Positions 44,613 through 53,398 of a DNA stretch of 60,540 nucleotides are shown one piece after another. A model generated the notes under the pieces. That model worked only from the letters and a program-made list of their open reading frames with translations, searched no databases and was not told the DNA's origin. Both the position numbers and the translations under genes were made by a program. The stretch is from Phycisphaerae bacterium (lineage in GTDB: Bacteria > Planctomycetota > Phycisphaerae > Phycisphaerales > Phycisphaeraceae), in the NCBI GenBank assembly GCA_030426385.1, contig JAUHYI010000018.1, forward strand, positions 1-60,540, written 5' to 3'. The stretch's first letter is position 1. Each line of letters begins with the position of its first letter.

Positions 44613-45881
44613 ATGTCTACAACAAATTGTTACACAACCGATTGGCAACGAACTGGTCCCGATCACGTCATCTATCTACCTAAAGTAGCTGGAAATCCCG
44701 ATGAATACGCCGATCACGTGCATACTTTTTTCACCCCCGGCGGTGACATGATGTGTATGTGGACCACCGGTTCATACGAAGGCGCACCGAATTGCCACAC
44801 CGTGTATTCACGCAGTACCGACAGCGGAAAAACATGGGCGCCATCACAACCGATCGCTGAAGCCGACAGCCCAACACTGTGCCGTGGCTTGGGATTTCCG
44901 TTGATCAGTCGTAGTGGCCGGATGTATTGCCTCTATGGCAACCACAAAGGTTTTTCAGACGTCGGCATTTGGGCTGGGCCGTTGCGTGTGCATTACTCCG
45001 ATGACGACGGTCATACGTGGATTGATAGTGGTGTGGAAATTCCATGGCGACGTACTCGTTTCGATCATCCCGACCCCACCGTTGATCCGCAATGCATTGT
45101 TTGGCAACAACCAATTCGAGATGCCAAGGATCGCATGATTGTTGGCTTATCAAGGTGGAGTAGCCTCATGGTGTATCCTCAACCGATAGGTGGAAATCGC
45201 AATCACCTTGATACGCATAGTGAATTGATGCGCTTCGACAATATTGACGATGGGCCGGACCCGAAAGATCTTAAAATCACCTGGCTTCCTGATGAAGAGG
45301 GCGCCATTCACGTGTCGCCTGGCATCGAACCTGAAGCATCACGGGGTTACAGTCTTGCCGAAGAACCGTCCATCGCACTTTTGCCCGACGGACGACTGTG
45401 GTTGAATGTGCGAACTGTCACAGGCAGCATCTGGTATTCCGTCTCTGACGACGATGGCCACACCTGGCGAACGCCAGAGCCCCTGCGCTACAGAGACGGT
45501 GGCCAAAAAATGTTGCACGTCAAATCACCCGAGCCCATCTACCGATTACAAGACGGGCGCTATCTATTGTTCTATGCCAATCGCGATGGTCACGACGGCG
45601 ACACCGGGCCGTGGGACATGAATGCACGTCGCCCGGTTTGCATCGCAGTCGGTGAGTTCAGACCTGACGCTCACCAACCCATCTGGTTCAGCGAGCCGAA
45701 GCTATTGATGGACACCCAGCGAATTCGCGTGGGCACACAGAATCTCATGATGATGGCCATGTACTCCAGCCTCACCGAACGCGATGGCCAACGCACCATC
45801 TGGTATGCCGATCGCAAACAGTTTGTACTCGGCAAAAACATACCCGACGAAATGTTGGCTGACATGATCCCACCGCAGTAG
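44613..45881 (+). CDS. sialidase-like beta-propeller protein with Asp boxes
   Basis: 422 residues. Three Asp-box motifs (S-x-D-x-G-x-T-W) are visible: SRSTDSGKTW near 70, YSDDDGHTW near 130 and SVSDDDGHTW near 278, marking a six-bladed exo-sialidase-type propeller. ERDGQRTIWYADRKQFVLG near the end resembles the last blade with its tyrosine. No signal peptide, so it may act inside the cell on imported oligosaccharides. True sialidase activity needs an arginine triad that I cannot confirm; many planctomycete relatives have unknown substrates. It sits between a sugar isomerase and a bicupin in the same strand order. Confidence 0.8.
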   Translation: MSTTNCYTTDWQRTGPDHVIYLPKVAGNPDEYADHVHTFFTPGGDMMCMWTTGSYEGAPNCHTVYSRSTDSGKTWAPSQPIAEADSPTLCRGLGFPLISRSGRMYCLYGNHKGFSDVGIWAGPLRVHYSDDDGHTWIDSGVEIPWRRTRFDHPDPTVDPQCIVWQQPIRDAKDRMIVGLSRWSSLMVYPQPIGGNRNHLDTHSELMRFDNIDDGPDPKDLKITWLPDEEGAIHVSPGIEPEASRGYSLAEEPSIALLPDGRLWLNVRTVTGSIWYSVSDDDGHTWRTPEPLRYRDGGQKMLHVKSPEPIYRLQDGRYLLFYANRDGHDGDTGPWDMNARRPVCIAVGEFRPDAHQPIWFSEPKLLMDTQRIRVGTQNLMMMAMYSSLTERDGQRTIWYADRKQFVLGKNIPDEMLADMIPPQ

Positions 45882-45946
45882 CAAGTGCGACCATCGCCAT
45901 CGATTGTGGTGATTTTACCCTTTAAAACCAGGCCCATTTTAGAATC

Positions 45947-46852
45947 ATGATTACGACTCCTTCTCATCCTGCTCCTGTTACCAAGTCAACAGAACAAGTC
46001 CATAGCCATCCTCCTGAGCGCATGAAGCCCCGGCGAAATGAGGTCATGAATACCTTGGGTTCCGGGGTAATCACAGAACCATTTCCAGGTGTGCGCGAAG
46101 AATGGGTTGTCGGATCGCATAACCATGCACGCAATCTATCATCAGGCTTCGTCACGATCAGCCCTGGTATTCAAACGCCAGGACACTGTCATTTTGTAGG
46201 TAAATCGCTAACCGTTCTGTCTGGAAAATTGTCTATCAATGTGGAAAGCCGGTTGTATAACTTAGATTACATGGACAACATCGTGATACCGAAGGGACGC
46301 GCACACCAATTGCGTAATAATTCGAACACAGAGCTATTGGTTTTACATGTGGCTATGTCCATCGCAACCTGTATACACTCCATAGCGACTCTCCCTCAAT
46401 TAGCCGAAGTAGCACCGTCAACATCAACCGGAATTGATCGCGGTGAAAGAATCAACCGTTATGAAACTGCTCCGCGATACGAAGCCTGCCCCAATGTCAC
46501 CTTCATCGATTATTTCAATCGTAATCTGATGCCTGACATTGACATGAGCGGCGGCTATGGCTTGTTCCAGCCAGGCGGACGATTACCGGCTCACTTGCAT
46601 GACTTTGATGAATCGATTTGCATCATTGAGGGTGAAGCCACTTGCCTGGTGGAATCCAGGCGTTATGTGATGGCTGATTGCAACACGGCCTTACAGCCAC
46701 GTGGTCGCGTTCACTATTTCATCAACAACACCGAAAAACCCATGGCCATGCTGTGGGTATATGCCGGTGGCCTACCACAACGCGTTGTGGTAGACGAACG
46801 ATGCGCGACCGAACCCAATATCGCCTGGCCTAACGAGAGATTGTTTTCTTGA
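45947..46852 (+). CDS. bicupin protein
   Basis: 301 residues with two cupin barrels. The first (about 60-130) has SPGIQTPGHCHFVGKSLTVL and IVIPKGRAHQLRNN; its usual metal Glu is replaced by Lys. The second (about 200-270) has PGGRLPAHLHDFDESICIIEG, a complete G-x5-H-x-H-x4-E-x6-G metal motif, and PRGRVHYFINN with the fourth ligand His. Thus only the second barrel probably binds metal. Cupins in such loci isomerise or linearise sugar acids (KdgF-like) or act on small organic acids; the substrate here is unknown. The N-terminal 30 residues are proline-rich and probably disordered. Confidence 0.85.
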   Translation: MITTPSHPAPVTKSTEQVHSHPPERMKPRRNEVMNTLGSGVITEPFPGVREEWVVGSHNHARNLSSGFVTISPGIQTPGHCHFVGKSLTVLSGKLSINVESRLYNLDYMDNIVIPKGRAHQLRNNSNTELLVLHVAMSIATCIHSIATLPQLAEVAPSTSTGIDRGERINRYETAPRYEACPNVTFIDYFNRNLMPDIDMSGGYGLFQPGGRLPAHLHDFDESICIIEGEATCLVESRRYVMADCNTALQPRGRVHYFINNTEKPMAMLWVYAGGLPQRVVVDERCATEPNIAWPNERLFS

Positions 46853-46931
46853 CCGATACCCGGCCTCCGGCATACGCCTAGTAATTTTTCAATCAAAACT
46901 GTTCCACAAATTATTCAAGGATCACTGAGTC

Positions 46932-47924
46932 ATGGATATAGCCATAATTGGAGGCACTCGGCACCTCGGGCCCGACATTGCAAATCTTCTTACCGAGGCT
47001 GGCCATCAAGTCAGTATCTATAGCCGTGGCCAATCGAAAGCCAAACTTCCCGACAGCGTGACACGCGTCACCGTTGACCGCAAAGTTCCAGGCCAACTAA
47101 GCGAAGCCCTGAAAACCCATAAGCCGGAGGCCGTCATTGACATGATCGGTTTTGTGAAGGCGGACATTGAAGAAGTCCTCATCGCATTGCCCGCGTTAAA
47201 GCATTATGTGTTTTGTAGCAGCACTGCGGTGTATGGCCGTATCGAAAATAGTACCCCTGATGAATCATCGCCCGTAAAACCCTACGACGCGTATTCGCAG
47301 GGAAAAATTGATTGCGATCAGTATCTTCTCGAACAGTATCGCAACGGTGGTGTGCCCTTTACCAGCTTGCGACTTGCACACCCATATGGCCCGCGTGATC
47401 ACTTGCTCTATACCACCGGTCGTGAATCATTGTTTTTGGATCGCATGCGTCAACAACGCACAATCATTATCCCCGGGAATGGATTGACGAGAATCCATCC
47501 AATTTATGTCACTGACGCTGCACGCGGATTTGTTCATGTGCTCGGCCGATCGGAATGCTTCGGTGAAATTTACAATCTATCCGGCGAAGAGATTTTGACA
47601 TTAAACGAATACTTTGCGTCAATTGCTCGCGTGCTGGGCGTACCACTATTAGCCCGCAATGTGGATCACGAATTCTTTAAAGACCATGCGCCACTGTGGG
47701 CTGATTCGAAACGAAAATTTGACTTTGGTTTCAATTGGATAAATTACCAAAGCGCCTTCGACATAGAGAAATTACAGCAAACCGGGTTCAAACATTTAAC
47801 CGACCACGATGCTGGCGTCGCATTATCCATGCAGTGGCTTGAAGAGAACAATCTGATCGCCCCATCAAGCGATCATGATGGCGAGGATCTAATCCTGAAT
47901 CAACTGCCCTCTTTAGCATCATGA
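46932..47924 (+). CDS. NAD-dependent epimerase/dehydratase, extended SDR family
   Basis: 330 residues. Rossmann motif IIGGTRHLGPDIANLL at the N-terminus, VFCSSTAVYG near residue 98 (catalytic Ser/Thr strand) and YSQGKIDCD near 122 with the catalytic Tyr and Lys. RLAHPYGPRDHL near 150 and IHPIYVTDAARGFVHVLGRS near 190 fit the nucleotide-sugar epimerase type, though the substrate here may be a free sugar. ATG 46932 follows AAGGATCAC with long spacing. It lies between the bicupin and the GH4 gene. Confidence 0.86.
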   Translation: MDIAIIGGTRHLGPDIANLLTEAGHQVSIYSRGQSKAKLPDSVTRVTVDRKVPGQLSEALKTHKPEAVIDMIGFVKADIEEVLIALPALKHYVFCSSTAVYGRIENSTPDESSPVKPYDAYSQGKIDCDQYLLEQYRNGGVPFTSLRLAHPYGPRDHLLYTTGRESLFLDRMRQQRTIIIPGNGLTRIHPIYVTDAARGFVHVLGRSECFGEIYNLSGEEILTLNEYFASIARVLGVPLLARNVDHEFFKDHAPLWADSKRKFDFGFNWINYQSAFDIEKLQQTGFKHLTDHDAGVALSMQWLEENNLIAPSSDHDGEDLILNQLPSLAS

Positions 47925-47983
47925 TGTCATAAACACCTGGACCGGGCGATTCGATTCAAATTTTTACCCGTGGAGTTGTCCTA

Positions 47984-49351
47984 ATGTCTTTACGTATTGC
48001 CATGATTGGATCGGGGTCGATTGGTTTTTCAATGGGCGTTGCCAAGGAGCTGGTTCATTCGTCATTGATGAAAGACTCAACTTTTGTACTTGTCGATATT
48101 GATGCTCAAAAACTAGAGCAATCGGTTGCACGCATTAATCGACTAGTACATGAAGAACAAGGAACAATCCACCTTGAAGCCACGACGGATCGACGGGTTG
48201 CATTGCAGGGTGCCGATTTTGTCGTGACAGCCTTTGCGCCAAATAGGGTTGACTGCTGGATAAAAGATATTGAAATCGCAAAAAAGCATGGCGTTGAATT
48301 ACTGACAGGTGAAAATGGCGGCCCCGCAGGTCAGATCCATGCGCTGCGCAATATCACCATCATGCGTGACATCGCCAAAGACATGGAAGCCCTTTGCCCC
48401 AGCGCATGGCTGATGAATTTCACTAACCCCATGTCCATGCTATGCACCTATCTATATAAACATACCACGATAAAATCGATTGGGTTTTGCCATCAGGTCC
48501 ACGGAAGCTTCGGGGTCGTAGCCGAGATGATGGGCATGGAACCAGGCGATCTGCAAGTGATCACCGGCGGAATCAATCACATGAATTTCTTGATGGATAT
48601 CCGGCAAAAAGGTACGGGCGATAGTTATCTCGAAAATTTTTATGAACAGGTTCGCCAAAGTCCGTACTGGAAAAAAATCCAGCGTTTTGTGCCTGACCAG
48701 CGTTTTACGTTGGATTTTCTCGAAACGTTCGGCTGCTATCCAGTAGGTTATGACAATCACATCTGCGAATACATGCCGTTCTTTTATTCGGCAAACAAAT
48801 GCAAAGCGCTCGGCTATCCCTCCGTGATAAATGATCTCGTTGAGTTACGTGAAATTGAAAAACAACAAGCCGATGGCATTCCCAAATCCGTCAAAAGCAC
48901 ACTCGATGAAGTAGAAATCGAGCGACGAATTGCTAAAGACAAAGTGCCCTTCCCCAAGGACACCGCTGATCCGTATTACAAAGAAACGCCCGTGGCCGTG
49001 ATGGAAGCGCTCTTGACCAACAAACCTCTGTATTTGGACGCGATGGTCACCACCAACCACGGTGCAATTTCAAACTTGCCGAGTGATGCCGTGGTCGATG
49101 TGCCTGTTGTCATAGCCGGGGGCGCGGTTCGCAGTGTTCATGTTGGCAAACTCCCATTCTTTGCTGCAGAACTATGTCGTCGCCAAATTGCGATACATGA
49201 ATTAGTGGTTGAAGCCGCTGTAACGAGTTGCCGCCAACGATTGCTAGAGGCATTTTGTCTTGACCCCTACATTCACGACATTGATACGGCTAAGGCTTTA
49301 CTGGCTGATTATCTCGATGAAAACAGCGAATATATTCCTGAACTTCACTAA
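47984..49351 (+). CDS. GH4-family NAD-dependent glycosidase (alpha-galactosidase/alpha-glucosidase type)
   Basis: 455 residues, the usual size for GH4. The NAD-binding N-terminus is IAMIGSGSIGFS, the substrate loop is MNFTNPMSMLCTYLYK near 146, the metal-binding Cys and His lie in IGFCHQVHG near 167, and GGINHMNFLMD near 195 holds the second His. GH4 enzymes use NAD+ and Mn2+ in an oxidation-elimination-addition mechanism and can cleave both alpha and beta links, including uronides and 6-phosphates. Specificity cannot be read directly. It acts in the cytoplasm on imported oligosaccharides. A GGAG ribosome site precedes the ATG. Confidence 0.92.
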   Translation: MSLRIAMIGSGSIGFSMGVAKELVHSSLMKDSTFVLVDIDAQKLEQSVARINRLVHEEQGTIHLEATTDRRVALQGADFVVTAFAPNRVDCWIKDIEIAKKHGVELLTGENGGPAGQIHALRNITIMRDIAKDMEALCPSAWLMNFTNPMSMLCTYLYKHTTIKSIGFCHQVHGSFGVVAEMMGMEPGDLQVITGGINHMNFLMDIRQKGTGDSYLENFYEQVRQSPYWKKIQRFVPDQRFTLDFLETFGCYPVGYDNHICEYMPFFYSANKCKALGYPSVINDLVELREIEKQQADGIPKSVKSTLDEVEIERRIAKDKVPFPKDTADPYYKETPVAVMEALLTNKPLYLDAMVTTNHGAISNLPSDAVVDVPVVIAGGAVRSVHVGKLPFFAAELCRRQIAIHELVVEAAVTSCRQRLLEAFCLDPYIHDIDTAKALLADYLDENSEYIPELH

Positions 49352-49368
49352 GACGGTTAAGACTGACC

Positions 49369-50559
49369 ATGAAAATCACTGGTATAAAAACTTACAAATT
49401 TTCGGTATCAACAGGCCAGGGCATACGTGATCCGCATACCAGCGAATTGATTTGCAGCACTTCGAAGCCTTGGCTTTTTTTGAAAATCGAAACGGATGCC
49501 GGCATCGCGGGCTGGGGGGAAGGAACCGGCGAATGGCTTGTGCCAGCTGTCGAAGCAGCGTTACAAGATTGGTCTGTCTTGCTAATTGGCCAGGATCCTT
49601 TGGGTGTGGCTGCATTGACCGAAGATATTACCAACCGCTTGCCCTGGAAGGGTGGCCCGGTTTTGGGGACAGCCATCGCGGCCATTGACATGGCGCTGTA
49701 CGACATCGCAGGCAAAGCCTGGGGCGTGCCAGTGCATACGATCCTGGGCGGAAAACGGCGTCACAAAATTCGCGTCTACGATAACGGCGGTTTGAATTTT
49801 GAATCGCCAGAAGCCGCAGCGCGCAGTGCGCAGGACGCAATGAATGCAGGATATGAAGCGGTTAAAGGCAACCCATTGGAGACCCGCCGCTCGCCGATGG
49901 ATCCACAGGCAATTGAACACTCACTTGCATGTGTGGCTGCCGTTCGCGAGGCGTGCGGTCCTGACCTGGACATCATGCTCGATGCGCATGGGAGTCCAAC
50001 GCCAGAGCTGAGCATTGAGTTCGCCCAACGAGTAGCCCCGTATCGCCCATTGTTTCTGGAAGAGCCGGTCAAGGTCGGGTCGATCGAAGCTCTTAAATCA
50101 GTCACCCAAAAAAGCCCGGTCCCGATCGCGGTAGGTGAGAAAATTTTTGAACTGCGTGATTTCAAACAGTTGATTGACCAACGAGCCTGCGCCGTATTAC
50201 AGCCGGATGTGGCACACTGCTTTGGCATTACATCAATGATGAAGATCGCACATCTGGCAGAAACGAATCAAATGCTTATGGCGCCGCACAATGTCGGCGG
50301 CCCGATGTATCACGCAGCAACAGTTGCCGCAGATGCAGCCATGAGCAACCTCTTGATCCAAGAAGTATCAGGGATGTACTTTAAAAATTTTCACCACTAT
50401 GCGGAACACGATTGGACCATCACTGATGGTTACATGAATGTGACCGATCGCCCAGGCCTGGGCATTGAAGTCAAAGAACAAGATATTGCAAAACTTCCCT
50501 ATGAACCCATGCCCTACCGCCAGTATCGCCACATTGATGGCAGTTGGAAGGGATGGTAA
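49369..50559 (+). CDS. mandelate racemase/muconate lactonizing-type sugar-acid dehydratase
   Basis: 396 residues of the enolase superfamily. The barrel carries the metal ligands Asp in DIMLDAHGSP near 204, Glu in PLFLEEPVKVG near 229 and Glu in IAVGEKIFELRDF near 254, and the general-base His in LMAPHNVGGP near 304, as in galactonate/gluconate-type dehydratases. The N-terminal lid is at 1-130. The reaction is probably loss of water from a sugar acid to a 2-keto-3-deoxy acid. It starts 18 bases after GH4, so both are likely co-translated from one transcript. A degraded C-terminal piece of a similar enzyme lies at 20109-20348. Confidence 0.9.
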   Translation: MKITGIKTYKFSVSTGQGIRDPHTSELICSTSKPWLFLKIETDAGIAGWGEGTGEWLVPAVEAALQDWSVLLIGQDPLGVAALTEDITNRLPWKGGPVLGTAIAAIDMALYDIAGKAWGVPVHTILGGKRRHKIRVYDNGGLNFESPEAAARSAQDAMNAGYEAVKGNPLETRRSPMDPQAIEHSLACVAAVREACGPDLDIMLDAHGSPTPELSIEFAQRVAPYRPLFLEEPVKVGSIEALKSVTQKSPVPIAVGEKIFELRDFKQLIDQRACAVLQPDVAHCFGITSMMKIAHLAETNQMLMAPHNVGGPMYHAATVAADAAMSNLLIQEVSGMYFKNFHHYAEHDWTITDGYMNVTDRPGLGIEVKEQDIAKLPYEPMPYRQYRHIDGSWKGW

Positions 50560-50694
50560 ATGCTGACGCCAAATGCAAAGCCGTAGGCATTTAACGATTG
50601 ATATTGAAACGCGCACGATCGAATCGATCCAAAGCAATTCGCACAGATTTATTCTGACGACTGACTGTTAACTTCAAGTTGTACATCCAAAAAC

Positions 50695-53397
50695 ATGATT
50701 GAGTTAAGAAAAACTACTAACACCCCGATGACTCACATCGAGGCAAGCCGTTGCAACCATGCAAAACCTTTGCCGCATGCTAATCGGTGGCTTACAGCAT
50801 ATGTTGCGTTTACATTTTTATCACTGCTATGCACATTCACCGATGCATCACCTCAAGAATCACAAGACACAAACGGCATGATTACACTTCGTGCGACAGG
50901 TGTCCCATCTGACTTTGGCATCGGGCCGATTCAAGAAGGTGAACGTGCAATCATGGATAATTTCCGTGAAATGCATCCCGACATTAATCCCGTGTCATCA
51001 ACCGGGTTGGTATTACCCGGCGGTTCCAGCACGATGGACATGGTGCCATTCATGCAGATTGCAGGCGACATTGCCCCGGATGTGCTGTATGTAAATTTTC
51101 GCCAATCACAAACCTATATCGGCATGGGGTTGTTGCTTCCACTTGATTCGTATATTGAGCAGATCGCAGGCGTGACGATTGAAGACGGACACCTGCTCGA
51201 TAATGAAACATACCTTAGTCATTTAAAAACAGGACCGGGATGGCAAGAACTTGAAGATAGAGTCCTTCCACAGTGTTGGGATGTAATGCGTCGCAAAAAT
51301 CCCAAAGGTGATGGCTACCACACCTATGCGTTTCCTTCTGGACCTATTGTCATTGGTATTCAATATGACCGCTTAATCTTTTCTGAGTATGCCGATGCAG
51401 GCGTCGAAATGCGAGCCCCGCATGACTGGGATGAATTTCTTACGTGGGCCCAATTAATGACTGATCCCCAGAAAGGGCGCTACGGGCTTAAGATCAACAT
51501 GGTCGCCCCAGCATGGAGTTTTGCAAATTTCCTGTATTCCGCAGGCGGCAAGGTTGTGCATCAGGTTGAGGCTGATGAGATTGAGTTGTACCGCCAAAAA
51601 GTCATCAATATAAAACCCGGCGACTGGATTTGTGTTCTGGATACCGACGAAGCAGTTGATGCGGCTTATTTCTGGGCAAGGCTATATCAAGAGAAAGTGG
51701 TGCGTGACGACCAAGTGATTTGCCGAGGCGTGGTTCTGACGTCAGATGCCCAGTCAGGTGACGTCATCGAATACGCGATGAAACATGAGTATCTCGATGA
51801 TCGATTTCTGCAAGCGGCGATGGATCAAACGATTGGTTTTGGCCCAGTTCCCGCCGGGCCGACAGGACTTCAACGCAGTGAGTTCAACTCGCGGATGATG
51901 GGAATCTATTCCGGGCTCGAGTCAGATCCACGCCGACGCGATGCCGCTTGGGAGTATGTGAAATATTTTGATGGGTCTGAAGCACGGCAGATACGTGTGG
52001 AGAAGATGGTCGAATCCGGACTCGGCTCATTAGTTCGCCGTAAATTGCTAGAGCGATTTAATACCGATGGCCGTTACAACAGCGTGATTCGCCGAATCTC
52101 CCCCGATCTGGAACAAACATACAAGATCGCGTTTGAAGGTGGCGTGCCTGAACCATACGGCAAAAATTGCCAATATATTTACGACGAGATGCGCAAACCA
52201 CTGATGGCTATCACGACGAATACAGATATTCGCGACGCGATCGATACAGGCGATGAGGCTTCTGCGAAGGCCATCATCCGTAGCATTCTTGAGCGGGCGA
52301 CGGTCAATATCAATCAGAAAATGCTCGGCAATCTGCCTCCGCAAGTTGCAAAGCAACGGAACATCATCTCGTGGATTGTCATTGTTTTGGCGATCGGCAG
52401 TTTTCTTGTGGTGCTTCGCATGGTATTCAAAGCGTTTACACCCGAGCATCACCGCGACCTCGGTGGTTGGCAATTCGGCAAGTATTGGAAATCCTATGCA
52501 ATTGCAGCACCAGCACTGTTATCGATCGGTTTATGGATGTACTGGCCCATGGTCAAAGGGACAGTCATCGCGTTCCAGGACTATAGCGTAACAGGCGAAG
52601 CAACATGGATTGGTGCCAGTAACTTTGCCACAGTTCTATATAGCAGCGAGTTCTGGATGTCACTGTGGATCTCACTGATCTATGCCATGTTGTTTATGGT
52701 TTTTGGATTTTGTGCGCCTATTTTTCTGGCATTTCTGCTCAGCGAAGTACCGCGTGGCAAGATCGTGTTCCGCACGATCTATTATTTGCCTGCCATGCTT
52801 AGCGGGTTGGTAGTCATCATCATGTTCAAAGGCTTCTATGGTCCGGATGGCATGATCAATCACGTTCTCAACACCGGGGTCTGGTTGTTGAATTACATTC
52901 CCGGTATCGAGGTCGGCTATTTTATGGAAGACTGGCTGCAAAACCCGCGATGGGCGTTGTTCTTCTGCTTACTGCCAACGGTGTGGGCGGGAATGGGACC
53001 GGGGTGCTTGATTTATTTAGCCGCACTTAAAACGGTGCCAAACGAAATTTATGAAGCGGCTGATATTGATGGTGCAGGCATTGGGCACAAAGTTTTTTCA
53101 ATTGCGATCCCGACGATCAAAATTCTGGTCATGATCAATTTTATTGGCGCGATGATCGGTGCCATCCGTGGATCAGGAGGATTCATCCTGGCGATGACTG
53201 GCGGCGGCCCTTATACCGAATCGGGTGGCGCGACTGAAGTCATCGGCCTGAAATTATTTTACATCACCTTTGGCTATCTTCAATTTGGTGTGGGAGCAGC
53301 CATGTCCTGGGTTCTTGGTGCCATGCTGTTGGGATTCACCGTCTATCAACTCAAGCGCTTAAGTAATCTGGAATTTCGAACAGCGGGAGATTCTTAA
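50695..53397 (+). CDS. ABC sugar transporter: solute-binding protein fused to MalF-type permease
   Basis: 900 residues, roughly the sum of two normal proteins. After a signal/anchor segment (AYVAFTFLSLLCTFTDA) residues about 60-540 form a family 1 extracellular sugar-binding protein (PDINPVSSTGLVLPGG, APDVLYVNFRQSQTYIGMGL, GRYGLKINMVAPAWSFANFL). A membrane helix (IISWIVIVLAIGSFLVVLRM near 556) then leads to a MalF-type permease with about six helices and the EAA loop EIYEAADIDGAGIGHKVFS near 783, the contact to the ATPase. Fusion keeps the binding protein tied to the channel. No ATPase gene is in the window. The gene is two bases from the partner permease. Substrate is probably a sugar made by the operon. 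Confidence 0.88.
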   Translation: MIELRKTTNTPMTHIEASRCNHAKPLPHANRWLTAYVAFTFLSLLCTFTDASPQESQDTNGMITLRATGVPSDFGIGPIQEGERAIMDNFREMHPDINPVSSTGLVLPGGSSTMDMVPFMQIAGDIAPDVLYVNFRQSQTYIGMGLLLPLDSYIEQIAGVTIEDGHLLDNETYLSHLKTGPGWQELEDRVLPQCWDVMRRKNPKGDGYHTYAFPSGPIVIGIQYDRLIFSEYADAGVEMRAPHDWDEFLTWAQLMTDPQKGRYGLKINMVAPAWSFANFLYSAGGKVVHQVEADEIELYRQKVINIKPGDWICVLDTDEAVDAAYFWARLYQEKVVRDDQVICRGVVLTSDAQSGDVIEYAMKHEYLDDRFLQAAMDQTIGFGPVPAGPTGLQRSEFNSRMMGIYSGLESDPRRRDAAWEYVKYFDGSEARQIRVEKMVESGLGSLVRRKLLERFNTDGRYNSVIRRISPDLEQTYKIAFEGGVPEPYGKNCQYIYDEMRKPLMAITTNTDIRDAIDTGDEASAKAIIRSILERATVNINQKMLGNLPPQVAKQRNIISWIVIVLAIGSFLVVLRMVFKAFTPEHHRDLGGWQFGKYWKSYAIAAPALLSIGLWMYWPMVKGTVIAFQDYSVTGEATWIGASNFATVLYSSEFWMSLWISLIYAMLFMVFGFCAPIFLAFLLSEVPRGKIVFRTIYYLPAMLSGLVVIIMFKGFYGPDGMINHVLNTGVWLLNYIPGIEVGYFMEDWLQNPRWALFFCLLPTVWAGMGPGCLIYLAALKTVPNEIYEAADIDGAGIGHKVFSIAIPTIKILVMINFIGAMIGAIRGSGGFILAMTGGGPYTESGGATEVIGLKLFYITFGYLQFGVGAAMSWVLGAMLLGFTVYQLKRLSNLEFRTAGDS

Positions 53398-53398
53398 T

